From: Dastarcus helophoroides
Lineage: Eukaryota > Arthropoda > Insecta > Coleoptera > Bothrideridae
DNA: 64,000 nucleotides
Assembly (NCBI GenBank): GCA_028583605.1
Contig: CM053325.1
Coordinates: 59,354,813 to 59,418,812 of the forward strand
Direction of reading: 5' to 3'
Made by a program: the position numbers and the translations under genes. This document shows, piece after piece, positions 23,501-35,500 of the stretch (position 1 is the stretch's first letter; each line of letters opens with the position of its first letter). The notes beneath the pieces are model-generated. The model was given only the letters and a program-made list of their open reading frames with translations, was not told the DNA's origin and did no database searches.

Positions 23501-26500
23501 TGCCAAGGTTTTTTTTTTTTGTATCTTCAAACCTGTTGAGAAATGTTAAGGCTACCGAAGTATTTAAAAGACTAAGGTATTTGAGTGTACCGGGTCTCAG
23601 CATATCAACCTCTTCGAAAATGTTGGAATCTGAAGTTCTGGCATAGATTTGGACCGGCCTTCTGGGCTAATAATGAACCAAAAAGAGTTAAGAGAGCTAA
23701 ATTCAGATTTAAAAGCATTTCTTGAGAACGTTGTGTTGTAGAAATGTTTTCTTGATAAAAGACTGTTGTCGAGGAAAACTGGACTGTTAATGGTTGAGGA
23801 GTGCTGCCCAAGGAGAGTAAATCTACGACCACTGTGTCCTGAGCTTAGCCACTTATAATTCCTTTGAAGAGGCAGAGAATGATTAAAGAAAGGGAAAAGC
23901 GAAAAGGTGTAAAATAGACTACCTGATGATCAACGCGTCTATAGAACTGGCTTCCTGGGTCACTGATCCTGAAAAAGTAAACCTTACTTTTCGTATTTAT
24001 GCGGCTAGCAAATAAATTAATGACCAAGGAGCCTAATTTTCGAGTCAAGAGTCGAAATGTTGCATTTTGCGGTGACCGTCCTGTATCCCCTTATAACCCT
24101 TTTTAAGTTTTATCTGCCTCGACATTTTCGGTTGACTTCATGTAACATGGCATAATGACGATACTTTGAAACTCGCACCCTTGCCAAATTGATTGAGTGA
24201 AAATGTTTAATTGTGTACATTATCCATGTCATTCACCATTCACGCATCATATTGCGGTAGTCCTATAAATCCTACAGAGAACTGAACAGTTTTTTAATTG
24301 TTTGGTATACCATTTCTGTCCCAAAAATTGAGTTAGAATTTCTAAATAATTGATGGGATGGATCTTGCCTTTCTCGGACCAAAAACCAAGAGAACATCCG
24401 GCGAAATATTTCCATAACGAATGCGTCTTTCTGTAGAGAGTGTTATCATATTTCAAGTTTTCTAGCTGCCAATAAATGCTAGAAATCGAGTCGATTGCCG
24501 GGAATGTTGTCATTTTCCGGGCTCCTGTTGAGCGTTACAAAATTTATGTGTTCGACAAGTTTGATGTACCTAGAAAAACCATAGTTTAAAGCTGGGCAAA
24601 CCGACACCAAGTTTTCCCTTAATGTGGGAAAACATTCTGCGTTGTCATAATTGTTTTGTTTGTTTTAGGGTGAGATGGAACATCCACTTTTTTTTTTTTT
24701 TTAATTGAATTGAGATACTGAAGAGTTAAAAAACACACCTAAATAGACTCATTTATTAACTGGGAGCAAACAGCTGTTGCTACAGCTACAATTGAAAGTA
24801 AATTGAGATACTTAGGTCTGAAGAATTGCGATAATTGATAATGAGACCCCAATGATCACAATTAGTTTATTGTTTGAAAAATATCGAAGACGCTACCTTC
24901 ATAAGAACTACCCATGGAGATAATCATTCAAAAAGACTAAGGACATCAGCCTTTCTTATTTTTTGAATGCATCTATTAGTAGGGCAAAATTTATACCAAA
25001 ACAAACACAAGTATATTCGTTCATTTTGCCCCTGAATAAAAATCTGAATCATTGAGGCCAGGAAATGGGTGTTTTTCAAGTCAAGTTGTGTCAAAATAAT
25101 TTAACTAAATTGAGCTAGTAGCGACCCTACAATTTTCCATTTCATAATGGCTTTTCAAAACTTAGTAGGAAACGAAAGAATAGAAGATTTGAATAAGAAT
25201 TATACGTTCGAGGCTTCAGAAAATAGCCTCAGATTTTAAAATATCATCGATAGATATAGAAAGAAATGCGTTTCATTTCTTCCAGTCATCAGTGGGGTTA
25301 GTCCACTAGGAATCAAAAAGTCAAAGGCGAATCAGGCCTTAACGCCTCTTAGCCACAATAAAGTAAGACTATTGGTGATCAGAAATTTCCAACTCTTATA
25401 AAAATGTCTTAAACGTCCAGCTATTTTCCATATTTCTCTCCACTCTAGACTTCTACTGGCGTTGTATATATAACGCATTCTCTTGAAGTTTAAACAGCTT
25501 TTAAAACTCTATTTTGCCGGGGGTTCGACTAATGTTCAGGCATACGAAATCCTTCGTCGAAGAACTTTCAGTAAGTCCATAAGGATGCGAATACTATCGC
25601 TCTACTATCGCTCCCCTCCCCGCCCCTCTTTGTCGAACAGCACAAGTGCTTTACCGATAGCAGAAAAGTAGGCACCAAGTGGAATCTGTCTATTGCATAG
25701 GGGCTCGTCCCCCTTGGAGACGAAGAAAGGAATGGCTTGTTCTAAACCAGGATATAGGTTTGAAGCTCCAATATTGCCACTGTTGTCTAGGTCTAATTAT
25801 TTTCATATTATACCCATTCTTTCCTTGCAAACTAATTGAGCTTTAACAAGATGGAGCAATCTAACGGAAAGTTTTGGATGTATGAGGGGCGTGAAATATA
25901 AATCACATCAACTGAATTTTCCAAATGTATAAAAGGGGCAGACTTCCACATCTCGAATATCAGGCGAGGTTCCCCCTTCTCCGGACATGTTCCTAAATAT
26001 TTTGACATAAGTCAAAAGATCAACGGAGGAAGATTTTACATCGGCTATTAGCTATTAGTGGAATCAGACAAACTGTACGCTTTATAGCGTAGGTACCGTG
26101 ATACAATGGAGGCAGTTGCAGTAGGCAACCGTATGTAGACATAGGGTTATCCAAAAAACTACTCTTTGTGAATATCAACGTTCAACAAGCGCTGTAGTCA
26201 AAGGCAGATTGCCATTGCAGATTGCCATTGCAGATTTCGCGGTGGAGATCGCATATAAAATGTAACCCTTAGATACTGTAATCAGCAAAAAACAGCGTAC
26301 GTTTTACAGGGTATGTTTTGCAGCCAGTATTGTGATGCAGTGGTGGCAGTTGCAACAGAACATGTAAAAATGCGGCCATTCCAAACTGTGCTTTGTCAAT
26401 GTTAAGTTTCACCAAGCATATGTTGTCTAGGCAAGAAAACATTTCGTAAGGTAACCAATACTGTAATCAAAAAACAGTAAGGTAAGCAGTGCAAATGGTG

Positions 26501-29500
26501 CGATTTAATGGTAACGATTGAATCAGGACAGGAAAAGATGATATCATTAAAGAACTGCAACTTTTGAAGGTTAAACAAGCCCATGTAGTCAAGGCCAGAA
26601 TACCATTCAACATTTCGTAAGACAACCATTACTGGAATCAAAAAACAGTAAGGCATACAGCGCAAGTGCTGCAACTTATGGTGGTAATTGCAGCAGCACA
26701 TCTAGAGATGCGGTCCTCTAAAAGCTGCAGCTGGTGACTATCATGGTTCAATAAGCACATGTGGTCAAGGCCAGTATACCATTGAAAAGTTCGTAAATCA
26801 ACCATTACTGTAATCAAAAAACAGTAAGATAAGCAGCGCAAGTGCGGCAGCTCAATGGTGGTAAATGCAGCAGGACATCTAGAAATACTATAGTCACATA
26901 TAATCAAGGCCGGTAGACCCGAAAAAAACATGTAAGTCAACCAGTACTGTAATCAAAAAACAGTAAGGTAAGCAGCGCAAGTGCGGCAACTCAATGGTGA
27001 TAAATGCAGCAGTACATCTAGAAATACTATAGTCACATATAATCAAGGCCGGTAGACCAGAAAAAAAATTTGTAAGTCAACCAGTACTGTAATCAAAAAA
27101 CAGTAAGGTATGCAGCGCAAGTGCTGCGTTTCAATAGTGGCCATTGCAACGGGACATGTAGAGATCCGGTCATCCAAAAATTGCAGTGTGTGAATGTTAA
27201 GATTCAACAGGCACGTGTGGTCAAGGCCTATGTACCATTGACATTTTGTGAGACAACCATTACTCTAATCAAAAAAGAGTAAGGTTAGCAGCGCAAGTAC
27301 TGCGATTCAATAGTAGGACATATAGTCGGACATGCGGTCCTCCAACACTGCGGTTTGTGAACATTAAGGTTCGGCTAGCACAAATAGGCCAACACTTTAT
27401 ATCAATGAACATTTCGTGCTAGAAATCACAAAGAATTCAACAGTCAACTGTAATCAAAAAACAGTACGTTTTGCACCTTAAAGGCTGCTATCCCATGGTA
27501 GTGGTAAGAACAACATGTGGTCATTCAAAACAAAGGTCGACAAACATTGTAGTCAAGCACCGACTATTGCGGGCATAAATGGGATATGTTAAAACTTATA
27601 GAGTTTAAAAGAAGTTTAACAGATGTCTTGCCCGAGCGATCCAACGAGAGCTGCCTTCTACCGTCCCCTTCATAAACGCTGACAGCTTTATTGCTGTGGA
27701 TTTGCTTTCCTTGCTGTGTATGAAAGCAATATTATATCACCTAACCACATCTCTTTATCAGAGACTTGAAAGAATTTGTAGAAAAGTCGAGAAATAAAGG
27801 CATGGATGTGTTGTTTTAAATCAATTTGGTGTAATTTACCCGAAATAAGTCAGTAAAAATCTAAAATATAGAAGTCAAAAGTGAACAATTACGGGTACCC
27901 AAACAGTATGCTGTGCATAGAAGTAATACATATATGATGCTATGCAATGGTGGTAGGTGTAGCATGACATCAAACCGGCTAAAGGAGGGAAAATACCTTC
28001 AAAATTATTTTCCATCGCGGAGCTGTGTAACTGAAAACGTCTTGTGGGCTTCTATCTTGCCCACTATTGCAATTATCGAAGCAATTTGATAACACTTTAA
28101 TTGAAAGGGGATGGCGACCGACTCCGAGGGCTTTTAACAATTTTACGGGCATAACACGAACTCGCGAACTACTTTCTTTCTTAGAAAGTTAACATGTCGC
28201 GTCCTAAACGCATCGCACAAAAACAAAGACTGAAGTATATGGGGAGCCGAGGTGCATACGCAGCGGGAACTGTGAGGGCATAACGAGATTTATGATTTGT
28301 TTATTTCTTTGAAATATGTGATCGTATCGCCTAGAATGAAGGTACTACAATTTATCCTATTTACGAGACGAGACCGAATATAATATAATGTTTTTATACA
28401 GTGAATGCTTGTGAATCCTCTCGTGTTTCTAAATACAAAACCTAATACTTTTGTGGCTTGCCTCCAAACTTGTAAAATATGAGGTATAAATGTGAGCTGC
28501 GCATCCATAATAACTCCCAAATCAGTCATTTGGGTGCATCTGTCAATAACTTGGCCCTCGATCAAATAATGACAATTTATAGGATTCTGAATCCTGGAGA
28601 AGGTTAATATTTTACATTTCTTTTTATTGAGTGCCAGTCCATTACAGTCACACCAACTTTGCAGAGAATCTAAATCATCTTGCAAAATAGAGCAATCATT
28701 TACGTTCGTTATTATTTTAGCAATTTTTAGGTCATCCGCGTATATAAAAGTTCTACATTTTAAACCTACAACTACATCATTAAAGAAGATATTAAACAAT
28801 AATGGACCAAGGTTGGAACCTTGTCCTACTCCGCTGGTTGGAAAGTAAGGGTTAGATCTAAATCCACCGTATGACACAATTTGTTGTTTATTGGTTATAG
28901 TCGATTTTATTAAATTAACTAACGAGCTACTTAAACCAAATAGACGCAATTTCTTTAACAGTATACAATGATGAACTTTATCGAATGCTTTCGACAAATC
29001 TGTGTATATCGCATCAACTTGTAATCGCTTATCAAGAGCATTCGATACATATTGCGTAAATTCCATTAAGTTTGTAGTAGTCGATTTGCCGATTACGAAT
29101 CCATGTTGTTCTGCTGTTAAATTAGAAAGACTTGGATGATTTAATGCATCATATATAACACACTCAAAAAGTTTAGCGACATTCGACATCAATGCCACTG
29201 GTCTATAATTTTTTATATCCGCTCTATCGCCAGATTTGTGTATGGGTATGATGTATAAAGTTTTCCATTGGGTAATGTTACAACAAAGGCGTAGAAAGGA
29301 CATCGATTAAAAATAAATGTTATTTTTAGAAATTTCGACTTCTTTTCTCAAAATTTTGACTTTTTTCTCAAATTTCGATTTTTTCTCGAAATTTTGAACT
29401 TTTTCTGGAAATTTCATCTTTTTTCTCAAATTTCAACTTTTTTCTCGAAAATTTGACCTTAATATCGACATTTCGATAATTTTCTCAAAATTTCGACTTT

Positions 29501-32500
29501 AAACTCAAAATTTCGACGATGTTACAACAAAGGTGTAAAAAGGACATCGGTTAAAAAAAATTTTATTTTTAGAAATTTCAAACTTTTTTCTCGAAACTGA
29601 CTTTTTTCTCAAATTTTGATTTTTTCTCTAAATTTTGACCTTTTTCTCGAAATTTCGTTTTTTTTTCTCGAAATTTTGACCTTAATATCGACATTTCGAT
29701 ATTTTTCTCAAAATTTAGACTTTTTCCTCAAAATTTCGACTTTTCCCGCAAATTTCGACTTTTATTTTCGAAATTGCGACTTTTACTTTCGAAATTGCGA
29801 CTTGTTTTTCTCGATATTTCGACTTTTTTTCTCGAAATTTCGACTTTTTTCGAAATCTCGACTCTTTTCTCAAGATTCGACTTTTTTGTCGAGATATTTC
29901 AAAGTTTCAACTTTTTCTCGCAATTTCGATGTTTTTCTCAAATTTCGATTTTTTTCGACTTTAAACTCAAAATTTCGACTTTTATCTTAAATTTCGACTT
30001 TTTCCTCAAAATTCGACCTTTTTCTGGAAATTTCGACTTTTTCTGGAAATCTCAACTTTTTAGAAATGTTACTACACCAAAGGCGTAGAAAGGACATCGA
30101 TTAAAAAAAATGTTATTTTTGGAAATGTCGACTTCTTTTCCCAAATTTCGATTTTGAGCTCGAAATTTCGACTTTTGTCCTCACAATTTCGACTTTTCTC
30201 GCAAATTTCGATTTTCTTCTCAAAATTTCGACTTTTTTCTCAAATTTTGACTTTTTTATCGAAATATTTCGAAATTTCGACTTTTTTTCGAAATTTCGAC
30301 ATTTTTCCCAAATTTCGACTTTATTCTCGAAATTTTGACCTTAATACAAAATTTCGACTTTAACTCAAAATTTCGACTTTAACTCAAAATTTCGTCTTTT
30401 TTCTTAAATTTCGACTTTTTTCTCAAAATTCGACTTTTTTCTGGAAATTTCAACTTTAAAGTCAAAAGTTCGACTTTTATTTTCGAAATTTTAACTTTTT
30501 TTTCTCAAAATTTCCACCTTTTTCTTAAATTTCGACTTTTTTCTCAAAGTTCGACTTTTTTTCTCAAAATTTAGACTTTTTTCTCGAAATTTTGCCTTTT
30601 TTCTCAAATTTCGATTTTTTCTCCAAATTTCGAACTTTTTCTCAAAATTTCGTTTTATTTTTTGAAATTTCGACTTTTTTTCTTGAAATTTCGACTTTTT
30701 TCTCGAAATTTTGACTTTTTTCTCAAATTTCGACCTTTTTCTCAAAGTTTCGTTTTTTTTTTCTGAAATTTCGACTTTTTTCTGGAAATCTCAACTTTTT
30801 AGAAATGCTACAACAATGGCGTAGAAAGGACATCATTAAAAAAAATGTTATTTTTATAAATTTCGACTTCTTTTCTCAAATTTCCATTTTGAGTTCGAAA
30901 TTTCGACTTTTTTCCCGAAATTTTGACTTTTTTCTCAAATTTCGACTTCTTAAAATTTTGATCTTTTTCTCGAAATTTTGACCTTAATATCGACATTTCG
31001 ATATTTTTTTTCAAAATTTCGGCTTCAAACTCAAAATTTAGCCTTTTTTCTCAAAATTTCGACTTTTTTCTCGAAATTTCGACTTTTTTCTCAAAATTTC
31101 GACATTTCTCGAAATTTCGATGTTTTTCTCAAATTTCGACTTATTTTCCGAATTTTTGATCTTAATATCGAAATTTCGACTTTACACTCAAAATTTCGAC
31201 TTTTTTTCTCAAAAATTTCGACTTTTTTCTTAAATTTCGACTTTTTTCTCAAAATTGGACCTTTTTCTGGAAATTTCGACTTTTTTCTGGTAATCTCAAC
31301 TTTTTAGAAATGTTGCAACAAAGGTGTAGAAAGGATATCGATTAAGAAAAAATGTTATTTTTAGAAATTTCGACTTTTTTTCTCAAATTTCGACTTTTTC
31401 CTCGAAATTTTGACTTTAATATCGAAATTTCGACACTTTTCTCGAAATTTCAACTTTTTTCTTAAATTTCGACTTTTTTCTGGAAATTTCGACTTTAAAG
31501 TCAAAAGTTCGACTTTTATTTTCGAAATTTTGACTTTTTTTTCTCAAAATTTCGACTTTTTTCTTAAATTTCAACTTTTTTCTCAAAATTCGACTTTTTT
31601 CTGGAAATTCAACTTTTTTCTGGAAATTTCAACTCTTAAGTCGAAACTTCGACTTTCATTTTCGAAATTGCGACTTGTTTTTCTCGAAATTTCGACTTTT
31701 TTCGAAATCTCGACTCTTTTCTCAAGCTTCGACTTTTTTCTAGAGATATTTCAAAATTTCGACTTTTTCTCGAAATTTCCATGTTTTTCTCAAATTTCGA
31801 CTTTTTTCCCGAAATTTCGACCTTAATCTGAAAAGATCGTCTTTTTTCTCCAAATTTCGTTTTTTTCTTCTCAGTTTTCGAATTTTTTCTCAAAAATCGG
31901 CTTTTTTTAAATTTGGACCTTAATATCGAAATTTCGACATTTTTCTAGGAATTACGACCTTTTTTCTCAAAATTTCGACTTTTTTCTCGAAACTTCGAGT
32001 GTTTTCTCAAAATTTCGAGTTTTTTTTTCTCAAAATTTCAACTTTTTTCTCAAATTTCGACTTTTTACTCGAAATTTTGATCTTAATATCGAAATTTGGA
32101 CACTTATCTCAAAATTTCGACTTTTTTTCTCAAAATTTCGACTTTCTTCTGGAAATTTCAACTTTTTTCTGAAAATTTCAACTTAAAGTCAAAATTTCGA
32201 CTTTTATTTTTGAAATTGCGACTTGTTTTTCTCGAAATTTCGATTTTTTTTCTCGAAATTTCGATGTTTTTCTCAAATTTCGACTTTTTTCTCGAAATTT
32301 CGACCTTAATCTGAAAAGATCGTCTTTTTTCTCGAAATTTTGTTTTTTTCTTCTCAGTTTTCGACTTTTTTCTCAAATATTGGCTTTTTTTCGAAATTTT
32401 CACCTTAATATCGAAATTTCCACATTTATCTCGAAATTACGACTTTTTTTCTCAAAATTTCGACTTTTTTCTCGAAATTTCGAGTTTTTTTTCTCAAAAT

Positions 32501-35500
32501 TTCGAGTTTTTTTCTCAAAATTTCAACTTTTTTCTCAAATTTCGACTTTTTTATCGAAATATATCGAAATTTCGATTTTTTCTCGAAATTTCGCCGTTTT
32601 TCTCAAATTTCGACTTTTTTCTCGAAATTTTGACCTTAATATCGAAATTTTGACATTTTTCTCGAAATTACGACTTTTTTGTCGAAACTACTTCGACTTT
32701 TTGTCGAAATCTCGACCTTTTTGTCAAATTTCGACTTTCTTCTCGAAATATATCAAAATTTCGACTTTTTCTCGAAATTTCGACGTTTTTCTCAAATTTC
32801 GACTTTTTTCTCGAAATTTCGAGCTTAATCTGAAAAATTCGTCTTTGTTGTCGAAATTTCGTTTTCTTTTTCTCAATTTTCGTCCTTTCCCTCAAAAACC
32901 GACTTTTTTCTCGAAATTTTGACCTTGATATTGAAATTTCAACATTTTTCTCGAAATTTCGACTTTAAACTTAAAATTTCGACTTTTTTTCCACAAATTT
33001 CGACTTTTTTCTCAAATTTCGACTCTTTTTTCTCGGAATTGCGACTTACATTTTTCTCAAATTTCGACTCTTTTTTTCGAAATGTAGACTTTTTTCCCGA
33101 AATTTTGATCTTAATCACGGAATTTCGATTTAAAACTCGAAATTTCGACTTTTTTTTCGAGATTTCAATTTTAATCTCGAAATTTCTAAAAAAAAAGACC
33201 AAAATTTGCTGATTAAAAATAGCAATTATTGAACTCACCCTACTACCAACTGTCAAGATTGTTGGGAAAGAGGAATGGTGGGACGTAACTGTGATCTGTC
33301 TAATTTAACCATAGAGTGTGTTTATTATAGAACGATTTATTCTCGAAATTTTGAGAAAAAATTTGATATCAAAGTCGAAAATCCAAGATTAAAGTCGAAA
33401 TGTCGACATTAATCTCAGAATTTTAGGAAAAAAGTAGAAATTTCAAGAAAAAAGCCGAATTTTCGAGCAAAAAGTCGAAATTTTGAGTGTAAAGACGAAA
33501 TTCCGAGCTTAAAGCCGAAATTTCGAATTTAAATCCGAAATTTCGAATTTAAATCCGAAATTTAAAGATTAAAGTCGAAATTTCGAGAAAAAAGTGACAA
33601 TCTCTAAAAATATTGTTTTTAATCAATGTCCTTTTTACGCTTTTGTAAAATGTCGAAATTTCTAAATATAATATTTTATTTAATTAAAACCTTTCTACGC
33701 TTTTGTAAAATGTCGACTTTGAACTCGAAATATCGACTTTTTTCTCAAAAATTCTACTTTAACCTTGAAATGTCAAGAAAAAAGTCGAAATTTTAGGTAA
33801 TAAAAAATTAAATTTACTGAACGTACCCTAGTGTCAATATTAAATTGTAAAAGGGTTGGTGCTTAGAATATCGTCTTATATTCTAGGGGTTGGTGGGGGC
33901 TTAACTGTCATCAACTGCCTAACCTAACCATAGAATAAGAAATTTCAACTTATCTCGAAATTTCGTGAAAAAAAGTTGAGATTTCGAGATTAAAGTCGAA
34001 ATTTCGACTTTAACTATGAAATTTCCTCAAAAAAAAGTCGAAATTTCCTCAAAAAAAAGTAGAAATTTCCTCAAAAAAAAAGTCGAAATTTGGAGAATAA
34101 AGTAGAAATTTTCACTTTAATCTCGTAATTTCCAGTTTAAACTACATATTTCTGAATACATTTTTATAAAGGAATGCCCTTTCTACATCTTCGTAAAAAA
34201 CCCGAAAATGCATAAATAAAAAACAAAGAAAATAAATCTTTCTAATTAGGAATAAATAATTAAAATATAAATATTAGTGTTTAAAATCCTAGAAAAAACT
34301 TTCAAAATTAAACTACGCCAATTCATCATTATCATTCAATTTTTCTTTTATTAGAAATGTTTAAAACTTTCACAAACAAGGCAATTAATCGGAAATCGAT
34401 TTTTCAGCACCCAATTTTATCGGGAATCGATCCTTTTGCTCACGATTCGAATCGATCCAAAAATCGATTATTTTGAAAAGGAATCGACATCCCTACACCT
34501 TACTCTCAGCAGCTAAAAATAATGGAAAATTCGTTTTGTATTGTGAATATTTTGCATCACATAGACATCATCTAAAAATTTAGGACAGTCTCGGAAAAAT
34601 TGAATTGTTAGGTAATAAAAATTATTTATACATTTACCTAAATGTAGACCGCTATCAGCTATGGTTGATTTGTCGTCAGAAGAGTTCTCAGCGGCGATAT
34701 TACCGGTGGCGCAAAACGGTGCCAGTATCGGTGGTATCAAGCTACTAGTTGCGTAAGTATTTGAAACCAATCGCACTAAATCTCCGGGTTTCAAAACTCC
34801 AGAACCAATCAAACGAAGCGCCAATAAATCCGAAGCGCTATTACTGGGAGCCGCCACCAACAACCTCGCGTGAGGCATAAGCCTTAGAATCTGTAGAATA
34901 GTTTCAATTAAAGTCACAGTTTTTCCAGTTCCTGGGGGCCCAAATATGATATACGGAAGCGGTCTAGCTACCCCTAACAGTATATTTTTCACGGCCTGTT
35001 TCTGATAACAATTCAAATTTGCATCATACCATTCTAAATTTATCCCATCTTTCAAGGAAACTTCTTGCTGAAAATAACTGAGAGCTGCCGCTTGTTCAGA
35101 AGGACTTTTACTTTTATATTCCATTAATTTTTTAATGAATATCTTTCGGTTACTTTCGGGAGATTTATCGCAAGTGTTTAGAGTTACTTGTGATGGTTTG
35201 GTAACAACTTTCGATGGAAATAACACATCAACGCCCAAATGTCTCACTGCCAAGTCGACAGCTTGATGTAATCGCCTGATTGAGGTTCTGGAAGCCACGA
35301 TGTGAATCGAATAGTCTTCCCCGTTGTACGAATCGTGAAAAATCGGTGAAAATTTAATATACAAGTGTTTCGCACCTACTTTATGCACATAACCTTCCCA
35401 ATCTGATTTCTGACTTCCAGATGGATCTTTGGCAAAAACTCTATCACCTACAATTATGGACGGTCTCCTTTCAGAAAGATTTTCGATTTCGAGCATTAGA

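Larger units (their letters stand above)
23132..28379. mobile_element. Unclassified DNA element with perfect 35-bp TIRs
   Basis: Identical inverted ends occur at 23132-23166 and 28345-28379 (starting ATTCGGTCTCGTCTCGTAAA). It splits the non-LTR copy, and ATAAT appears on both sides of the combined insert (22797-22801 and 28380-28384), fitting a 5-bp target duplication. Inside are only short frames with no recognisable transposase. A stem-loop-bearing tandem repeat lies at about 26270-27480. I cannot assign a superfamily. Confidence 0.7.
22080..29273 (-). mobile_element. 5'-truncated non-LTR retrotransposon (family 3), interrupted
   Basis: The 3' part lies at 22080-22801 and the RT part at about 28380-29273. 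Both are nearly identical to 54902-55635 and 55628-56515 of the fuller copy. The 3' tail is (TAAA)n on the minus strand. The RT part shows YTDLSKAFDKVHH, SGVGQGSNLGPLLF and FIYADDLKIA. The 5' truncation joins the hAT array at 29273, where AATGTTACAAC resumes; at most 3 bp (AAT) is duplicated. Unlike the 55-kb copy it keeps ten bases near 28968 that the other lost. The gap is due to the DNA element inserted inside it. Confidence 0.9.
19839..34495. mobile_element. hAT-like element with repeat arms (copy 2), perfect 8-bp TSD, nested insertions
   Basis: The ends are TAGGGATGTCGATCTTAG and CGACATCCCTA. CACCTTAC is duplicated exactly at 19831-19838 and 34496-34503. The left ~620 bp and right ~1.3 kb match copy 1 (8611-12677). 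The interior is a T-rich array (about 20560-22079 and 29274-33190), a unique core (33190-33340) and an A-rich reverse array (33340-34130). A 7.2-kb non-LTR copy is inserted at 22080-29273. The element's own length would be about 7.5 kb, much longer than copy 1, which suggests array expansion. It occupies most of armi intron 1. Confidence 0.9.

Noticed and set aside
26402..26940. Minus-strand Cys/His-rich frames (LRCLPYCFLI-type repeats)
   Set aside because: They follow the period of the 137-190-bp tandem repeat and lack a start or domain; probably non-coding.
29600..33260. Further Phe-rich and Lys-rich frames
   Set aside because: Same repeat artefact inside the second hAT-like element.
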